A stretch of 64,000 nucleotides of DNA from JAJEEA01 sp965243615 (GCA_965243615.1 CBDEVO010000003.1:4464001-4528000); one strand, 5' to 3'; counted from the first letter of the stretch, positions 28,501 to 36,241 are shown. Numbers and translations are program-made. The notes: generated from the sequence alone by a model not told the origin.

Positions 28501-29441
28501 AATTCCGCGACAGCACTTCTCCACGTCGTCGGATTGTCCGCACGGTCAGCCCAAGCGTCTAGCGTCTCCCACAACGCCTCGTGGCTATCGCCGTACGGGA
28601 TCGCTCGAATACCGAGGTCTGTCCACTTGGCCTCGACCTTGCCACGGGGACCCTTGTCGAACGCGAACACGCGATTGGCCGTCTGCTCGGTGATGCTGTC
28701 GAGGCCCTGGAACAAGTACTGTACCGGTGGATCCTCCGCCCGATAGCCGAGGAGTACGACCCTGTAGTGTTGGAGGAGCTGTTGGATGAACGCCGTGGCC
28801 CATCCTTGCGCGAGATACGCGCGTCCGAGATCTGCGCTGCTCAGGATGTAGTCGTGCGGGCCGGATTCGGTAACGGCCAGCCGACCGTGGAGGTACGTGA
28901 TTCCGGTGGCTGGAACTCCGTGGCGCAGATCGGGATACATCGGCGGCTGGTGTATGAGCGTTGCCTGCGGGGCGAGCGTCGACTCGAAGAGGCGATCGAA
29001 GGCGAGCGTCGACTCGAAGAGGCGGTCGAAGTTGGTGGTGACGACCTGCGGGTGACGGTCCGCGTTCGCAGATATACGGGCCACGATGTCATGTTCTCTG
29101 GTGCAAGTGGAGTCAACCTTGGCCAATCGCGCCCAAACGATTTTCGCTACCCGTTGGCGCCCGTAGTCCCGATTCAGCAGCCGGAATAAATGATCGAGCC
29201 CTGGTCGCATGTTTTCCGGAACTGTCGAGTCACCGTCGATCCAGGGGTCGAACGCCCGTCTGATCTCGGAATCCTGCGGTGGATCAACCTCGTCGATCAC
29301 GTGTCGGGTCAGGCCGACGAAGTCGGGCAGCCCCGCGCGAATCGACACACCCGCGCCGCACAGGAACACGACTTTACCCGCGTCTCGCTCTTCCAGGAGG
29401 ATGTCGGGAATCGCCGGGCCGTCTGCCTTGAACCGCATCAT
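25593..29441 (-). CDS. Large SIR2-domain protein, candidate defence-associated sirtuin
   Basis: This 1282-residue protein starts at tandem ATGs at 29441/29438. A longer reading to 29504 is unlikely because the promoter -10 lies there. Residues 25-37 (VVFLCGAGVSIRA) carry the GAGxS NAD motif; QVVTTNFDRLFE, YLHGRL and VVLLGYRAEDPPV complete a SIR2_2-type domain. The remaining ~950 residues are helical and unrecognised, as in long defence sirtuins that deplete NAD on phage infection. No NTPase motif was found, so it is not an Avs-type STAND protein. A 30-bp in-frame tandem duplication repeats FDRLFESTLA next to the NAD site. The gene has its own promoter and stands alone in a mobile region. The defence role is inferred from the family. 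Confidence 0.82.
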   Translation of the reverse strand: MMRFKADGPAIPDILLEERDAGKVVFLCGAGVSIRAGLPDFVGLTRHVIDEVDPPQDSEIRRAFDPWIDGDSTVPENMRPGLDHLFRLLNRDYGRQRVAKIVWARLAKVDSTCTREHDIVARISANADRHPQVVTTNFDRLFESTLAFDRLFESTLAPQATLIHQPPMYPDLRHGVPATGITYLHGRLAVTESGPHDYILSSADLGRAYLAQGWATAFIQQLLQHYRVVLLGYRAEDPPVQYLFQGLDSITEQTANRVFAFDKGPRGKVEAKWTDLGIRAIPYGDSHEALWETLDAWADRADNPTTWRSAVAELSGTGPRELAPHERGMVAHLVKTSVGANHFAERKPAPSAEWLCVFDVSCRYGRSSRGVGDDATAFDPLDTYGLDDDPSRSAQDEQEHGWPGDDLIRWRPGDASLDHWRRLTGIAWPRSEPMPSRLFHLARWLQSRIDDPCVAWWAARQPALHPELHRMLKSAVEDSTELHDHARRGWMILFEALETGPDRAIDMKCIGVRKSIETRGWTSTAIRAFEAATEPMFTTTGAYRHQDVRPPSGDWSTVRWKDVASLGIHFPAHMRDVPSPPDAALPSVYAALERNLMRASERICELEWTWFCLSTFHAEGGSGAQQAYDGPDAYLKRFRDFLSRLSKSTPGRLRKHIALWPDPERHVFDKLRLYVWNKPELFSGDEAAGDVLALSDDQFWRPEHRRELMFLLRGRWTDFSADRRDLIGGRILDGPPRLDNEDEAEHAVHSAMTAAARFGWLLKARCQLSASLRAKWTALKNGLPKWQDSWVDGAMATSEVRSGWVGTNEDASALDGLPIGRIVRAAQEHSRRFGNPLLENRPFTGLVKNNPQRAIAALGTAARRGEFPDMLWQSAIRDWPDHAPRRATRLLHGRLRRLPCATIDGLRGAVGDWLRDGFPNAAGDDKALAFDVFDHFVGCLLAAGATATESAIGEQTIDGEPIQRSRQTFDRAINGPIGKAVEGLLKELGNRNPVQGSAFPANLEARLDRLLRTPGEGSGHAVCVLSRWIAWLHHLDSAWVAANMIPWFRLGHHRRKPAWSGILWNRWLCIQPVFGALKTSFLVLPPEMYTWASREETKQYCCWIVAASLLAGDEVARLSFKEARECLRRVNAEGRQHVIGFLAEVGAGKNDGWQELVVPFIRKAWPNEQEYQTRETTETWLSLLENTEDSFPKVLAAVRDHLRPVNSGRLVLYAFQHEAGPKETLTTKFPRETLDLLDRVAPSGSRDVPYGLADVLGRLVEAEPALVGDTRYTRLHTLAAQL

Positions 29442-29503
29442 TGGTCTGCCACGCGACCGGTTTCCGCAGCTTCGCGACTTGCGGCAAAGCGGGCAGTAGG
29501 TCA

Positions 29504-29531
29504 ATTATACGAAGCCGTTGTTTAGCGTCAA
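29504..29531 (-). promoter_or_regulatory. Sigma70-type promoter of the SIR2 gene
   Basis: On the minus strand, TTGACG (29531-29526) is followed after 16 bp by a perfect TATAAT (29509-29504). Transcription would begin near 29497, about 56 nt before the ATG at 29441. Confidence 0.75.
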
Positions 29532-29557
29532 CTACTTTCGCCCTGTGTCGCCTCATT

Positions 29558-29581
29558 TGAGGATGTTACCTGTCATCCTCA
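29558..29581. promoter_or_regulatory. Inverted repeat upstream of the SIR2 promoter
   Basis: TGAGGATG and CATCCTCA form a perfect 8-bp-arm palindrome with an 8-bp centre, 27 bp upstream of the -35 box. It could be an operator or a short hairpin insulating the SIR2 gene. Confidence 0.45.
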
Positions 29582-29780
29582 TAGTGATCGTACCCGCTGC
29601 TTCGGACGAATCGCGAACGGGTGCCCCCACGGCCGGGAGCCGCGGCCGAGGTTTTGCCCAGGACCGGAAGCACACGTCGTACCGCGGCGCGTTACGCCAC
29701 CACGACGGCGGCGAGTCGGGTCACGACGCAGGTCGCCGTCACGACCGTCAGGCGCTTGCGCGCTCGGGTCATTGTCGGGG

Positions 29781-30086
29781 TCATCGTCCGCAGCCCTCCA
29801 GGAACGCCGTCAACCGAGTTCGTTCGCTCGGCCTCAATTGAACTCGGTACCGGCCCTGGACCTCCGCTGCGTCGAAGACGCCGACGTACGCCTGGGCACC
29901 GCCCGGCAGGTCCTGGCACTCGACGCCCTCGAGCACGCACGGATCGGCGGGAACGCCGGCTGCCCGGGCAAACAGCTCGGGCGCCGAGGCGCCCTCCGAC
30001 CTCACGTACCGCATCCCCATGAACAGGACGACGGCGATCACCACGAACACCGCGATGCGACCGACGACCTTCTCCCCGCCCGTCAT
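29781..30086 (-). CDS. Small single-pass membrane protein
   Basis: This 101-residue protein starts at the ATG at 30086, which overlaps the stop of the topoisomerase remnant as ATGA. An N-terminal transmembrane helix (VGRIAVFVVIAVVLFMGMRYV) is followed by an exported domain with three Cys (DPCVLEGVECQDL and FLEGCGR). No family is recognised. The overlap suggests it was co-translated with the topoisomerase when that gene was intact. Confidence 0.6.
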   Translation of the reverse strand: MTGGEKVVGRIAVFVVIAVVLFMGMRYVRSEGASAPELFARAAGVPADPCVLEGVECQDLPGGAQAYVGVFDAAEVQGRYRVQLRPSERTRLTAFLEGCGR

Positions 30087-31050
30087 GCCCCCACCCCCTC
30101 GACCGCGGCGCCCGGCGCGGCCGACAACCGCTTCCGCAGCCCGCTGTCGAAGACGTCCAGCAGCCGCTTCCAGTCCGCGCCGCCCGCCGGGATCCGGTCG
30201 AGCTGCTCCTCGAGGCGCGCCGTGAACCCGTAGTCGAGGAGCTCGGGGACAGCCCGTCCGAGCCAGTCCACGACCGAGCAGCCCTTCTCCGTCGCCAGCA
30301 GGTCGCGCCGGCGGGCGACCACGTACTCCCGAAGGGCCAGCGTCTCGAGCGTCGCCGCGTACGTCGACGGCCGGCCGATCCCCCGCTTCTCGAGCTCGCG
30401 CACCAGCGACGCCTCCGTGAAGTGCTTCGGCGCCTTCGTGCGCTTCCGCACCGGCCTCACCGTCTCGACCACCATCTCGTCGCCCTCCCCGACCGGCGGC
30501 AGCAGCCGTTCCTCCTCCTCGTCCGGCGGCCAAGCCGCGTACCACCCCGAGCGGACCACCACGGTCCCCCGCGCGCGGAGGCCGACGCCGGCCGACTCCG
30601 CCCCGACGCGGGTGCGGCGCAGCACGACGTCGCTCATCTGGGAGGCGAGCGCCCGCCGGCGGACCAGGTCGTAGACGCGCTCCGCGACGTCGCTCTCGCC
30701 GGCGACGCACCGCGTCACGTCCGCTGGCCGGATGCCACGCGATGGCCTCGCCCTCGCGGTCCTGGTCGGTCGGTCGCCAGCACGACGACGCGCGTCCGCC
30801 CGGCGAGCTGCTTCAGCCGCGCGACCGTGTCGCGCTTACTGTCGAGGACCTCCCACCGCGTCGCCCAGCCGCTCTCCGGGTCGAGGCCGGGGAGCTCCTC
30901 CCGCGGACCGCCGCGCTTCCCCTTCGCGGGCAGCTCCCGCACGTGTCCAAGGCTCGCCTGCACGACGTACGACGGCCCGAGGTACTTCTGGATCGTCCGG
31001 CACTTCGCCGGCGACTCCACCACGACGAGGACCCGGCCCTCGGCAGCCAC
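30083..31050 (-). pseudogene. Type IA topoisomerase with central deletion and frameshift
   Basis: From a GTG at 31050 the N-terminal Toprim region is clear (VLVVVESPAKCRTIQKYLG, LGHVRELPAKGKRGG, VVLATD). Near 30740-30760 the frame shifts through DREGEAIAWH and joins directly to IRPADVTRC. In intact enzymes those two motifs are separated by roughly 250-300 residues that include the catalytic Tyr. The C-terminal part then runs in frame (YDLVRRRALASQMSDVVLRR, KHFTEASLVRELEKRGIGRP) to 30083. With the active-site region deleted and the frame disturbed, it cannot be a working topoisomerase. Confidence 0.8.
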
Positions 31051-31052
31051 CC

Positions 31053-31536
31053 TCAGTCCCCCGCGTCGCCGGCGAAGGCCTCCGGCACCCGGTAGCGGTA
31101 CACCGGCGTCCGGCCCCAGCGCCGGTCGACCTCCACCATCGTCACCGACTCCGGACCCCACCCCGGGACCGCGAACGTGTTCGAGACGACGGTGGCGCCC
31201 GGGCGCAGCACCTCGGCGAGATACGGCCCCACCACCGACAGCCCCGCGATGGTCAGGAACACCGCGACGACGTCGGCGCGCTCGACGATCGAAGGCACGT
31301 CGAGCGCGTCGGCGTGCACGAACTGAGCGCGGTCCGCCACCCCCGCCATCACCGCGTTGTCGCGGGCGCGCTCGACGAGGAGCTCCTGCCGGTCGATGCC
31401 GATGGCCTCCGCCCCCGCGCGGGCCGCGAGCACCACGAGGCGGCCGTCGCCCGAGCCGATGTCCAGGAACACCTGGTCGGGACCGACGCCGGCGACCTCG
31501 AGCATGCGCTGGGCGGTCTCGATCCGCGACGGCATA
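31053..31536 (-). CDS. SAM-dependent methyltransferase, FAM173-like
   Basis: The sure part starts at the ATG at 31536. It has VFLDIGSGDGRLVVLAARAG (SAM motif I), AIGIDRQELLVERAR and FVHADALDVPS, then LRPGATVVSNTFAVPGWGP. This is the pattern of the FAM173/ATPSCKMT lysine methyltransferase family. In frame upstream, to about 31715, lies a transmembrane segment (FWLLGLVVVIVFLRW) that these enzymes usually have, but no ATG or GTG precedes it. The real start may be a rare codon or the gene may carry a small indel. It ends just before the topoisomerase remnant. Confidence 0.7.
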
Positions 31537-31730
31537 TAATCCGAGAGGTTCGCACCGACGGCGCCCTGGCCCTGGACCCACGCGAGGAAGTCCGCCAGAC
31601 GGCTCGACCCGCCGGGCGTGACCGTCCACCGGAGGAAGACGATGACCACGACCAGCCCGAGAAGCCAGAAGGCGGTGTCGATCCTCGTGCGCCTGTCGAT
31701 GCTGCCCTTCAGCGCCGCATCTTCGTTGCC

Positions 31731-32060
31731 ATGAGCACTCTCCCCGTCGAGGTCATCGGCACGTCCCGCATCGTCGCCCCCGACGAGGCCGTCTCGCTGC
31801 TCCGCGTCTACGTCGAGGGCTCGCACCCCGAGGCTCCGAGCGAGGCCTGGACCGACCCCGCCGGGCACTTCACCCTCATGGCCCCGCTGGACGAGGACTT
31901 CGATCTGCTCGTCCAGCGGCCGGGCTGCGAGGACCACACGGCGCGGGACGTCCGGTGGAGCGTCTCCACACCGCCGCCGATCCGGATTCCGGCCTACGTC
32001 CCGGCCCACGAGCGGCCCGCGGCCGAACAGGCCCCTCAGGCCGGCGAGAACGGCCTGTAG
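31731..32060 (+). CDS. Small beta-sandwich protein, carboxypeptidase-regulatory-like
   Basis: This 109-residue protein starts at the ATG at 31731 (MSTLPVEVIGTSRIV). The pattern SEAWTDPAGHFTLMAPLD followed by FDLLVQRPGCEDH resembles carboxypeptidase regulatory-like or transthyretin-type beta sandwiches, in which TD-x-x-G-x-F is a hallmark. There is no signal peptide. It is divergent from the methyltransferase gene. The function is unknown. Confidence 0.5.
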   Translation: MSTLPVEVIGTSRIVAPDEAVSLLRVYVEGSHPEAPSEAWTDPAGHFTLMAPLDEDFDLLVQRPGCEDHTARDVRWSVSTPPPIRIPAYVPAHERPAAEQAPQAGENGL

Positions 32061-32151
32061 CGTGTTCGCGACAACGTCGGTAGGGGATGCACCTTGACCG
32101 CTTCGAGCCCCGTACAGCCCGTCTGAAGGCAGCGCCTCGGGAGAGGAACCG

Positions 32152-32481
32152 ATGCTCGACACACACGCCGTCGCCCGGTCGCTGACCGATGCGGACTTCC
32201 CGCCAGCCCAGGCTGACGCCATCACCAACGCGGTCCGGCTCGCCGCCGAGCACGGCGACCACGTCACCGCCGACCAATTCAAGGCTGGACTCGCTGAAGT
32301 GCGGACCGAGTTCGCCGCTCTCGACACGCGGCTCACCACGCACATCGCCGCTCTCGACGCGCGCCTCTCGACCCAGATCGCGAACCTTGAGACCCGCCTC
32401 ATCAAGTGGATGGTCGGCACGGTCATCACGACGGCGGCCCTGACGTTTGCGATCCTGAGATTCATCACGCCCACGCCGTAG
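32152..32481 (+). CDS. DUF1640/CCDC90-like coiled-coil membrane protein
   Basis: This 109-residue protein starts at the ATG at 32152, preceded by GGGAGAGG. The N-terminal part (HAVARSLTDADFPPAQADAI) matches the conserved start of DUF1640-like bacterial proteins. A coiled coil of TRL/ARL heptads (~50-85) and a C-terminal transmembrane helix (MVGTVITTAALTFAILRFI) follow. Proteins of this type are common in phages and mobile elements, but their role is not established. Confidence 0.65.
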   Translation: MLDTHAVARSLTDADFPPAQADAITNAVRLAAEHGDHVTADQFKAGLAEVRTEFAALDTRLTTHIAALDARLSTQIANLETRLIKWMVGTVITTAALTFAILRFITPTP

Positions 32482-32579
32482 CGCTCGCGGGCTCGATGGG
32501 CACCCACGTCAACGTCCCCGGCCGCGGCGTCCCCGGCGGCGGGCCAGCGCCGTGTCCAGCACCACGGCCAAGCGTGCGA

Positions 32580-32668
32580 TCAGCAGGAAGCCGGACCACC
32601 AGCACGATCGCCAGGGCCGGCCGCGGCGTTGAGCTTCCAGGTCAGCAGCCGTCCCGGATGCGCCGTCA
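32580..32668 (-). CDS. Very small open frame coupled to the 32666 gene
   Basis: The frame starts with an ATG that overlaps the previous stop as ATGA and encodes 29 residues (MTAHPGRLLTWKLNAAAG). Shifting one base downstream would give a longer hydrophobic product, so it may be the start of a frameshifted membrane protein. Low confidence. Confidence 0.25.
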
Positions 32669-33652
32669 TGCCGGCACCTCCTCCAGCACGAGCTCCTCCG
32701 TCTTCGCCACCCCGCGGCCCACTGCCGTCCGCGCCGCCTCGATGGCCGCCGCCAGCTCGCGGCGCCGACGGGCGACCCCTTCCGGCCCGCCGTGCGCCTC
32801 GAGCACCGCCAGGGCGTTCCCCGCGAGCACGTAGTCGTGCTGCGTGTCGAACCAGATGCCGCGGACCGCGCGGTGACTCTCCGTGGATGCCTTCCAGCCG
32901 CTCATCACGTCCGCCACCGGCACCGAGACGGTCTCGGCGCTGCGAGCCACGACGACGGTCGTCTGCACGCCCACGCGGCCCAGGGCCTGCCACAGGGGCG
33001 CGTAGCTTCGGCCCCACTTCCGCAGCCCCCTGCGCTCGTCCCGCTCCTCGACCACCAGCGGGCACACGAAGAGACAGAGGTTGCCTTCGGCGGCGTGCGG
33101 CGAGCGGTCCGGGAAGTAGCTCGGCTTCTTCTTGCCGTGCGTCCCGTAGCGAGTCTGCGGCAGCACCGCGCGGTCGATCCCGAGGGCGTCGCACCAGCTC
33201 ACCGAGGCTTCCACCGAGCCCAGCCAGGGATACCACCAGCGGGCCAGCACGGCGCCGACCCTCACCAGCCGGCGCTTGATCTCCACGGGCGGCGCGTCCT
33301 TCTCCGCCGGGCGCCGCCAGCGGCTCCCCTCCATCTCAAGCTCCCGGTACAGCCTCCGCCCCACGAACTGGTGCACTCGCACGCTACGGTTGCCCTCGCG
33401 TTCCAAGGGGAAGGTTGCGAACCCCGCACCCAACTTGTCGTGCAGACCCCCGATCCATCTCGACACCGCCATGGGCGATGCCGCCAACTTGCGAGCTCGG
33501 CGCCACGCAGCCACCTGTCCGACCAGACACAATCCCCCGTTCCGGCCGACGAGCTCGACGAAGTCCGCCTCCACCTGGTCGAGCCCGAACTCCTTCCGCA
33601 GGCCCCGGGTCAGCTCCTCCGACCGCGTCTTCGCCTCTCCGCCACCCATCAC
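32666..33652 (-). CDS. Unknown protein with N-terminal winged-helix-like region
   Basis: This 328-residue soluble protein starts at the ATG at 33652, overlapping the preceding stop as ATGA. Residues ~25-75 (ADFVELVGRNGGLCLVGQVA then SPMAVSRWIGGLHDKLG) look like a winged helix of the kind found in plasmid replication-relaxation proteins. The rest is alpha/beta with no motif I can name. It is last in the coupled minus-strand series with the DnaC-like loader, so a role in element replication or transfer is likely. Confidence 0.55.
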   Translation of the reverse strand: MMGGGEAKTRSEELTRGLRKEFGLDQVEADFVELVGRNGGLCLVGQVAAWRRARKLAASPMAVSRWIGGLHDKLGAGFATFPLEREGNRSVRVHQFVGRRLYRELEMEGSRWRRPAEKDAPPVEIKRRLVRVGAVLARWWYPWLGSVEASVSWCDALGIDRAVLPQTRYGTHGKKKPSYFPDRSPHAAEGNLCLFVCPLVVEERDERRGLRKWGRSYAPLWQALGRVGVQTTVVVARSAETVSVPVADVMSGWKASTESHRAVRGIWFDTQHDYVLAGNALAVLEAHGGPEGVARRRRELAAAIEAARTAVGRGVAKTEELVLEEVPA

Positions 33653-34308
33653 CGCACCTCCTCGCTGATCTCCAGGAAGCTGATCACGAGCCCGATCGGG
33701 TTGTCGAAGATGAGCGCCCGGTCCACCGCCGTGAACGAGAGCTGCAACCCCAAGGTCACGCCGGCGCGCGCAGACTCCCGTCCCGCCACGCAGGTCACCC
33801 GGTCGAACCGGACCTCCGCGCCGCAGGGCGGCTCGACACCAGGGACCACCCGGCTCGCCACGTCCTCCACCCGCACCTCGTCCCGCAGCCGCCCGGACAG
33901 GCAGACCGTCACCTCGTCGGCATGTTCCACGACGAGAGCGTCCGCCACCGACTGCGAGACGAAGTGGAACGACCGGCCCCAGCGCTCCTCCAGCACCGCC
34001 GCGCGCCGCTCGTACTGGTCGACCACGAAGTGCCGGAGGAAGAACAGCGTCTCCGGCGACGTCGGCGCCACCGCCTCCGGGGGGTAGTCCACCATTTCGG
34101 CGCGTCCGACCTCGTCGACGCGCACGACCAGCAGCGGCGGCCCGGGCTGGAATGCGGCCGCGCGGCGCCCCGCGCCCGATGCCGTCGTCAAGACGCTCGT
34201 CGAACGAACGGTGCGGCCTCCCCGCGTCGTACTCGCGGCGGCGACCGCTCCCCGCGCGGCCCTTCGGCCGCCGCTCGCGCCCTCGCCCCGGTCAGGCATG
34301 CGGCTCAT
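33649..34308 (-). CDS. VirB8/TrbF-like domain protein (tentative)
   Basis: This 219-residue protein starts at the ATG at 34308, overlapping the loader gene stop (ATGA). Residues ~57-215 (LLVVRVDEVGRAEMVDYPPE, FLRHFVVDQYERRAAV, IFDNPIGLVISFLEIS) resemble the periplasmic domain of VirB8/TrbF conjugation proteins in order and spacing. The usual N-terminal transmembrane helix is missing; residues 1-55 are basic and of low complexity. Either the N terminus is altered by an indel or the resemblance is superficial. Confidence 0.4.
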   Translation of the reverse strand: MSRMPDRGEGASGGRRAARGAVAAASTTRGGRTVRSTSVLTTASGAGRRAAAFQPGPPLLVVRVDEVGRAEMVDYPPEAVAPTSPETLFFLRHFVVDQYERRAAVLEERWGRSFHFVSQSVADALVVEHADEVTVCLSGRLRDEVRVEDVASRVVPGVEPPCGAEVRFDRVTCVAGRESARAGVTLGLQLSFTAVDRALIFDNPIGLVISFLEISEEVR

Positions 34309-35036
34309 CGGCCGAGGCCCTCCACCTGCGCGCCGGCCAGGGCCGGCCCCAAGTCCGTGCGCCAGTCCGCCGCCGGCGCATCCCGCGCCAGAAGCCGCCA
34401 GTCCCGGCCCTCCAGCCCCAACACGTCGCAACGGCCCACGAGCCGGCTCGACAGCCGGTCGTCCCCCATGAACGCCGCGATCTCGCTCGGCCGCTTGTTC
34501 GACGTCCACACCGTCCGCCTGCCGGCGTCGTGCCGCGCCTCGTAGAGCATCAGAAGCGTCCGCCGCGTGTAGTCGGTCGCCGCGTCCCGCTCCGACCCCA
34601 GGTCGTCGAGCACCGCCAGCTTCGCCGCCACCAGCCGGTCGAACGCCTCCGAGGTCTCCAGCGCCGCCTGCGGCCGGAGCCGGTAGAGCAACAGCGGCAC
34701 CCGCGCGAACGCCATCGACCGTTCCCCCGACCGCCACGACTCGTTCAGCACCGTGCACGCCAGCCGCGTCTTGCCCGTCCCGACCGGGCCGCACAACAGC
34801 AGGTCGCGGCCGTCCTCGCCGCCGCGCAGGAACGCCTGCGCCGCCGCCAGGGCGTGCCGGTTCTCCGCCGTTCGCCGCCACGTCGCCCACCCCGCCTCCC
34901 GGAACTCGCGCGGCACCGACGGCGCCGAAGCGTGCGCCGCCGTCCAGCACCCGCACCGCCGCAGCCGGGTAACACCGTCCACCTCCACCGGCTCCCAGCC
35001 CGGCGTCCCCGCGCACCGCCCGCACTCGGTCGTCAT
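34305..35036 (-). CDS. DnaC/IstB-like AAA+ helicase loader
   Basis: This 243-residue protein starts at the ATG at 35036. Two CxxC-like pairs at residues 5-8 and 28-30 (ECGRC and RRCGC) suggest a small zinc site, as in phage DnaC homologues. Walker A is GPVGTGKTRLA (83-93) and Walker B is KLAVLDDLGSE (~138-148), followed by sensor residues in TVWTSNKRPSE. It overlaps the initiator C-terminal segment upstream and the VirB8-like gene downstream. With the O-like initiator it forms a lambda O/P-type replication pair that would load the host helicase at the element origin. Confidence 0.8.
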   Translation of the reverse strand: MTTECGRCAGTPGWEPVEVDGVTRLRRCGCWTAAHASAPSVPREFREAGWATWRRTAENRHALAAAQAFLRGGEDGRDLLLCGPVGTGKTRLACTVLNESWRSGERSMAFARVPLLLYRLRPQAALETSEAFDRLVAAKLAVLDDLGSERDAATDYTRRTLLMLYEARHDAGRRTVWTSNKRPSEIAAFMGDDRLSSRLVGRCDVLGLEGRDWRLLARDAPAADWRTDLGPALAGAQVEGLGR

Positions 35037-35441
35037 CGCTTCGCCCCCTCGATGACCGCGTCGTACGCCTCGCGCGGCTCCGTCGACCGCGCCGCGCCCT
35101 CACGCCGGCCGGCGGGCCGACCCCGAAGCTGCTCGGCCAGCGCCGGCGCCCGCGACAGCAGCATCGACAGCGTCCGCGTCCGGCCCGCCAGGAACGGGTC
35201 GCCCTCGGTGGTCAGGAACCGCTGGACGAGCCGGTCCAGAGCGGCGTCGTCCCACGCCCGGCACAGCCGCTCGGCCGCGTCCGCGTCCGACGTCTCGACC
35301 GCGCGCGTCGGCGCATACGCCACCCCCCGGTGCTGCGGATACAGCTCCGACCGGTACCGCTCGACGAACGCCGCCGCCCGCGACGCCGCGCCCGTCGCCG
35401 CGGCGTCGGCCTCCCCCTCCCCCAGACCCCCTCCCCCTGTT
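35033..35441 (-). CDS. C-terminal segment of the DnaD/O-like initiator (second frame)
   Basis: This frame has no good start before a GTG at 35323, yet it reads sensibly from about 35600 down to the stop at 35033. It passes through a Ser/Thr/Gly-rich linker to AAAFVERYRSELYPQHRGVA and LDRLVQRFLTTEGDPFLAGR. That last part is the typical C-terminal helical domain of phage replisome organisers. It is therefore probably the continuation of the 35442-36134 gene in the +1 frame, reached either through a programmed shift or after a real indel. A separate short protein from the GTG at 35323 (96 aa) is the alternative. Confidence 0.55.
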
Positions 35442-36134
35442 TCACTGGATGTACTTGGTTGAGTACTTGTACTTGGAGATCCGTGATCCGTACCGCGCGC
35501 GCGACCGCGCGCGTGAGCTTCCGAAGTGGTTTCGAAGTGCCTCTGCGGACGGCTCTGAACGGCCCTCGGACCCGGAATCGGCCCGGATTTGCTGGTGTAA
35601 ATTCACTTCCGAAGTAGTTCGGAAGTGGTGCGGAACTACTTCCGAAGTAGTTCGGAAGTCGTGGTTCCGAAGTAGTGCGGAACTACTTCCGAAGAACTTC
35701 CGAAGTGGTGCGGAAGTGGCGAACGACCCCTTCGCCGCCGGCAGCCGCGAGCCGCCCGGATGCGCCGACCACAGGTGGAACGTCCGCGCGCTCACCATCG
35801 CCCCGGCCGGGAGCGGATGCGCCGTCCGGCCGGGGAACCGCACCCGCTGGAAGTCCTGCCACTCCGCGTGGTACAGGAACCGCACGCCCCGGTGCTCGAA
35901 CGCCGACACCAGGCCCACCTCGACCAGCCGGTCGACGCTCGCCGCGACCTCCTCGGCCGGACGCTCCCGCAGCGCGTCGTGCGCCGCCTGGAACGCCACC
36001 GCATCGGCCCGCATCACCCCGAAGTCGTCCGCTCCGAGCACGTAGGTCGTCCACACCCGGAACGCCAGGTCCGACAACATCGACACCCTCGCCGAGTGGC
36101 CCAACCGCGCGTGCAGCACCCGGGACGCCGGCAT
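35442..36134 (-). CDS. DnaD/lambda-O-like replication initiator, N-terminal part
   Basis: This 230-residue product starts at the ATG at 36134; an ATG at 36176 is an alternative. The N-terminal winged helix is recognisable: MLSDLAFRVWTTYVLGADDF, MRADAVAFQAAHDALRERPA and YHAEWQDFQRVRFPGRT, the pattern of phage replisome organisers. Residues ~140-200 are encoded by the TTCCGAA repeat array and give a repetitive peptide (LRNHDFRTTSEVVPHHFRTT). The frame ends at 35442 in a Lys/Tyr-rich tail that looks like out-of-frame translation. The expected C-terminal domain is in the next frame. Confidence 0.68.
   Translation of the reverse strand: MPASRVLHARLGHSARVSMLSDLAFRVWTTYVLGADDFGVMRADAVAFQAAHDALRERPAEEVAASVDRLVEVGLVSAFEHRGVRFLYHAEWQDFQRVRFPGRTAHPLPAGAMVSARTFHLWSAHPGGSRLPAAKGSFATSAPLRKFFGSSSALLRNHDFRTTSEVVPHHFRTTSEVNLHQQIRADSGSEGRSEPSAEALRNHFGSSRARSRARYGSRISKYKYSTKYIQ
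35519..35718. repeat. Iteron-like TTCCGAA array, candidate replication origin
   Basis: TTCCGAA or its complement TTCGGAA occurs at about 35519, 35608, 35618, 35640, 35651, 35665, 35687 and 35698, with related CGGAA copies between. Two perfect palindromes, ACTTCCGAA-GTAG-TTCGGAAGT, lie at 35606-35627 and 35639-35660. The array sits inside the initiator coding sequence, as the lambda origin sits inside gene O. Confidence 0.72.
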
Positions 36135-36241
36135 GGCTACCTGTCCGTTCCCGCCGACGCGCCCGGCAACGTCCATCGAAGCTCGTCGCCCCGGCCGTGC
36201 TCGTTCGCCATCGCAGATTCGAATCCGCCGGCCGCGCCCCG

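Noticed and set aside
29441..29504. A longer SIR2 protein starting at 29504
   Set aside because: The perfect -10 box covers 29504-29509, so the transcript would start downstream of that codon.
36216..36228. GATTCGAATCC, like a tRNA T-loop
   Set aside because: The flanking bases do not form a T-stem or acceptor stem, and the stretch lies between two coding frames of the early operon.
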